Shown: piece by piece, positions 59,804 through 64,000 of the stretch
Numbering within the stretch: the first letter of the stretch is position 1
Layout of the letters: each line of letters starts with the position of its first letter
Assembly (NCBI GenBank): GCA_008933995.1
Contig: WARS01000033.1
Coordinates: 7,309,787 to 7,373,786 of the forward strand
Length of the DNA stretch: 64,000 bases
From: Datnioides undecimradiatus
Lineage: Eukaryota > Chordata > Actinopteri > Lobotiformes > Datnioididae
Direction: 5' to 3'
Program-made: the position numbers and the translations under genes
The notes under the pieces: generated by a model
Database searches by the model: none
The model's input: only the letters and a program-made list of their open reading frames with translations
What the model was told of the DNA's origin: nothing

Positions 59804-60320
59804 TGGAAAATGCAAAAACATCGCAGGGTTGTGTTTTTTTTATGTATATCTGAAGTCAGTTAAGTCTTTGCGGCTGGCAAGTCCACTGTCGGTTTGACCG
59901 CTTCAACGGCGCTATCCAAGCCTCGCAGGGTTCCTCACATCGCATCACTACGTTACCGTGTAACGAGGCGACAACAACGACCGGCGACACAGTCTTATCC
60001 GTCTGTTCGGTTCCGTACGCTGGTGTTATAAATTCTCGTCTTCGGCTGCCACCACCGAGGTTGTAGTTGGACATCGGCGTCAAGACTTTAACGGGGAACG
60101 CAGAGTTTCCGGCAAAAAAAATGATTTTCACAATAAATCTTCACCGACTCACGGTGCATGTCGGCTGTCCTCGAGCGAGACACGTCGTGAAGCGACTCAG
60201 TGTCTAACACGATAGAGGAATCCACTGTCTAGACTAAAATAACAGCTAATATTACTAAAATATTCACACATCATTATTGCATTTGAATACGCGCAAACCA
60301 AGCGACTTCCGGTTACCGCC
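59804..60320 (-). promoter_or_regulatory. esrra: distal CpG-rich promoter and non-coding first exon, probably esrra
   Basis: A high-CpG patch, with an ETS-type ACTTCCGGT at 60305-60313, precedes on the minus strand a segment ending in a strong donor TTTTCCA|GTAAGT (59804/59803). A minus-strand frame of up to 91 codons (60131-59856) closes before the donor. It resembles nothing I know and would act as an upstream ORF. Assignment to esrra rests on strand, distance and lack of another gene between; it could serve a separate transcript. Confidence 0.4.
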
Positions 60321-61548
60321 TAGCTATTTCTTGCTAGCTTGACGCGGCTAAGTGACGTAGTCTCTATCCCGTGTCTTTCCTCCTCCCTCTGTGCAATTTG
60401 CGTCCGCTGTGTCTCCGTTACGTCCGTACGCACCTCCAACCAGCGTCATCAGCATTATAATAAGGGCCTGCAACTCGTGAAAAAAATATGACCCAGTCCA
60501 CGTTAATCCGTATGTAGTCCAGGTACATATATTTAGACCCGCTGCTGCTTCAGGAGTGTTGATCTCAGATCAGCTGACAACAAATCAGATGGCAAAAAAC
60601 TGAAAATGCGCTTGCATCAAGAAACTTCCCCCACTGCAACTGAAAAAATACGACTTTCCCAGCGGGACTTTTATGCTAGTTTTAATCTAAGATTTTTATT
60701 GGCTTTGTTGTTGTGAACTTTGTCCTGGTGCAGTAGTTTTGTTGTAGTATTTTAACCGAAAGTAGGTTCAATACGTCAATGTGTGCTATAGGTATATGTT
60801 CATATTAATTGTGCCACAAGCTGCACGGGACTGCAGAGAGAATCAGAGAAGAGGCTGCACGTCCCTTACAGCGCACCTCTATGGAAAATGTAGTCATGCT
60901 GTCGGTCTTGTGACAGTGACTCGGCTCACTCTCTCGACCACTACACTGCATGGACAGGAGCCAAAGAAGAGGAGATCAGGAGATCAATGGGATAAGACAG
61001 GGCAATAACCAAGGATAAATAAGCCTGCTATACAGTTTGCTTATCAACAAACATATCATCAAGCACGTTTTATCGATTTCTATGTATGCTATTTATATGG
61101 CCAAAATAAAACAATAAAGCGATTTTTGTGTCTAACTTAGTTGCCTGCTGCTTCTTGAAATAGGCTGCCCCGCGCTCTCCAACATGCCTGGTAACAGCTG
61201 GCACAAAGAGGAGAGAAGTTGCTAAATAGGAATTCACAATCTTGCTCACTCATTTCACAAAAGCAAAGAATAAAAGTGGATGTTGGATAGAAAGAAAAGG
61301 AAGCCCATAGTAGCGATAAGAGAGTATTCTCCCCCATAGACCCCAGCATTATCTGGCTGTACAGAACAATAAACGTTAGTCTAGTCTGTTTAATAAGCCA
61401 CGCTAGCATTCCCCCCACGGTGTCAGGAGTGCAGGACAGCAGTGTGTGCGCGTCTTGATGTGGTCACATGGATGCAGCGGGCTCGGGGCTCGGGACAGGG
61501 TTTTCGTGGTGCGCGCATGAGAGGAAAAACTGACGGCAGTGTCATTGC

Positions 61549-61566
61549 GACCTTGAAGCAAGGTCA
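61549..61566. promoter_or_regulatory. everted repeat of ERR half-sites
   Basis: GACCTTGAAGCAAGGTCA consists of GACCTTG and CAAGGTCA facing outward with a three-base spacer. CAAGGTCA is the core of the monomeric ERR/SF-1 site. It lies about 1.3 kb upstream of the distal esrra exon. Confidence 0.4.
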
Positions 61567-62678
61567 TTCAGTCGCTGCTGCAGACACTGCAATTCTGCGG
61601 GGCTGCATCATACTGGTGCAGAGTCTGCATTATCATCCTGTTAGAGGCGAAGCCGGTCATGCGATTATATCCATTAGATTCACTCCAAAAGCGGAAGATT
61701 GGATTTGTTAGGAAGAGTTTATGTTTTGAGATTTGCCGCATTATAATATTATAAGCTGTCTCCCACATGGCAGTGTGCGGGGAGCCTTTAAGGTGTTCGA
61801 GCCATGTAGAATTTGGGAGTAGAAACACATTGCGGATGCCAGCTGGGGTCCCCGGGGTGCTCCTTACAGCGGGTCGTGACCTCAGACAGGTGTCAGTTGA
61901 TATGCTACATAAATACCAAGCAGCTATTGTGGCTGTGGTACACAAATAGCACTGAGTACTGCATCAGTGAGTCATAGATAACACAACTGATGGAGAACAG
62001 TCTCCACCTATGAACACCTTGATCAGTATTATTAGCAGCCTGTAGTCAAACCGCTACAGAGTAGCTTTAATGATTTAACTTTAACTAAACAGCATATTGG
62101 TCTTCTGTGTCCATTTGTCCTGGTCCACAGCCAAACAATCACATGACATGACTGTACTATTGATCACTGATACATTATTTTTAAACCAAAGCCTAATATC
62201 TGTGTTGCTATATTCATACATGCAATCACTACCAACTGCATTTATCTCAAGATTTAAGAGGAAAAATCAACCTTAAACTGACTTTACATTTCACCACTTT
62301 GTGATTATTAATAGTAAGGTTGGTATTTCTAAATATGGACCGTTGTTTTGCTAAATTAGATATCAATTCATCATTGATAATGCCATCAGGTTACACTTAA
62401 TAGGGCATCAGGTGATTTAAATTAATTCCGAGGTCTTGTTTATGATATCTCATCCAACTGACCCCTTTTGTGAATTATAAATTATCCTCATGCATCTAAA
62501 GGAGACAATCACACCACTCTGTGTCTCTCTGGCTCAGCTGAAGAACATGCTTGTGCAAACTTGGCATGTGCAAAATTGCAGAAACGACATATTTGGATTC
62601 TAATTTAGGGTGGATTTCCCCTTTAACTCTAGGTCGGGAGTGTAGCCTACATCAGCACTACTAACACTAGCAGTTATT

Positions 62679-62695
62679 GGCCCTCTAGTGGCAGC
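62679..62695 (-). promoter_or_regulatory. strong CTCF-like motif
   Basis: Minus strand GCTGCCACTAGAGGGCC matches the CTCF core CCACTAGAGGGC very well. Confidence 0.45.
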
Positions 62696-64000
62696 ATGTG
62701 GGACCCGCAGCAATGGTACTGATGACGTTATAGCAGCTGAGTGTGTGTCCTCCAGTAAAAGGTCACCCACTGCCACAGCACATCATCACTGCCTGCTGAC
62801 TTCCTGATCGCCATGCCAGAACGCTGCCTTTTCTTTTTACGTATCCTGCAGGACAGTGTCAGATTTCCAAAGAGTAGATGAACATTCACCTGCTTTCCGC
62901 TCCTTTAAAGCATTTTGTCTACTCACCAGTAAAACAAAAAGGCAGATGGCAGTTTGTCTAATTTCAAGTCATTGACATAGTCCCTAACAAACGAAAAGGA
63001 TTTGTCAGTGTCAGTCATAAACCCTGGGTGTACTAAAGTGTGCTATATCAGTTGGACTGGCTTGGACTGCCATAGAAAGGGAAATGTGTCAGTGAATGCC
63101 ACCTGCTGGTTGCGTTCAAAGAGACAAGACTGTGCAGTAATTTACTTGGGGGGAGAGGCGGTAATTATATATTAGGGGTGTCAAATTTATGTATCAGATG
63201 TTTTGTCACATCCACTTTACTTTGCAAAAAAATCAAATACACACAACAAAAGATCTGCTGATACAGTTTGCCGCTGTGCCATGTTTGTCCTTGGTGCCAT
63301 TTTCAAATAGGAACGCCAAGGTAGAGTTTCCAGCGGAGTATCACTTACATGGATCAACTGAGGAGCAACAGCACATGCTAAAAGGGCCATATTGACAACT
63401 TGAAGGACATTTATACAGTACCTCCACAATCCAGTACTGCATGTACTGAATACTATTCAAATCCTGCAGCACATGTCTGACCCGTCTCCAACAAATTCCA
63501 CTGGTCTGCAGTGAGCAATAAATCCTGAAAGGCCAGTGTTTCAGTTTAGTGACAAAACTCAAAGAAATAAGAGACAACTAATGTGCCCGAGATCAATTTA
63601 AACATTTTCTAGCATTTCTTTCTCTTTGCTGTGTGGTTTTGAGTGATGTAACTGTGATGAAGCATGTGTCATTCTGTCAGTTTGTCAGATCGCAACTTTG
63701 GCCTGAACTGAAATATTTATAACAACCATTTAGTTTCTCTTTCATCTTGGCAATCAAGGTGTTTTTCAGATGGAAATCTTTTAGGTGTTTTGACACTAAA
63801 GGAGTAGACACATTTGAAAAGCAGAACCAGTACCAGTTTTCCTCATTTCATGCTAGAAGATGCACACACTCAGTGATGACAAACCCTCAAACCTCCAGGA
63901 AAAAAAAGTAACCGAGTCTGGTATGAAACCAGATACTATATTCCAGGTTACTGATGTTCCTTAATAATAACTCCCTGCTGGTTGCTGTGATATCTGCATG

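Larger units (their letters stand above)
60400..64000. other. non-coding flank, no gene recognised
   Basis: No frame resembles a known protein. The first 150 bp still belong to the CpG-rich promoter patch (CCGTTACGTCCGTACG near 60415). It has an everted ERR-type repeat (61549-61566) and a CTCF-like site (62679-62695). Confidence 0.5.

Overview
The window looks like a piece of a teleost fish nuclear genome, probably a percomorph. It carries five vertebrate multi-exon genes with GT-AG introns, long AT-rich introns and intergenic DNA, CpG-rich promoters, and short relics of repeat families that I associate with percomorph fish. The species call is inference. No bacterial, organellar or viral gene, rRNA, tRNA or CRISPR array was recognised.

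Layout, left to right. 1-4.4 kb is intergenic, with a Tc1-like transposon relic. 4.4-24.6 kb holds a dusp10-like MAP-kinase phosphatase gene on the + strand: a probable non-coding first exon near 4.4-4.78 kb, a 12-kb first intron, three coding exons (16901-18998, 19507-19878, 20399-20664) and a long 3' UTR. The predicted protein has 911 residues, against about 480 in human DUSP10. The extra length is a low-complexity, partly Cys-rich N-terminal region; the rhodanese-like domain is reduced and the catalytic domain is intact. 24.6-31 kb is intergenic with repeat and LINE relics. A CpG-rich, promoter-like patch with an unrecognised first-exon candidate lies at 31.15-31.28 kb.

32.99-35.18 kb is gng3 (+, G protein gamma-3, 75 aa). 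38.94-39.88 kb is banf1 (-, barrier-to-autointegration factor, 90 aa), convergent with gng3. 42.09-44.59 kb is prdx5 (-, peroxiredoxin 5, six exons, 190 aa with a mitochondrial leader). 48.56-53.13 kb is the coding part of esrra (-, estrogen-related receptor alpha, six coding exons, 433 aa). Its 5' non-coding exons probably lie at 56.81-56.93 kb and, from a more distal promoter, at 57.94-58.04 and 59.80-60.2 kb. 60.4-64 kb is apparently non-coding.

The genes do not form an operon. From memory, orthologues of gng3, banf1, prdx5 and esrra all lie on human 11q12-13, so the right half looks like an ancestral linkage block, while DUSP10 is on human 1q. Functionally they cover MAPK inactivation (dusp10), heterotrimeric G-protein signalling (gng3), chromatin and nuclear-envelope organisation (banf1), mitochondrial peroxide removal (prdx5) and transcriptional control of mitochondrial energy metabolism (esrra). 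The most unusual item is the enlarged DUSP10-like protein. No wholly new system is evident.
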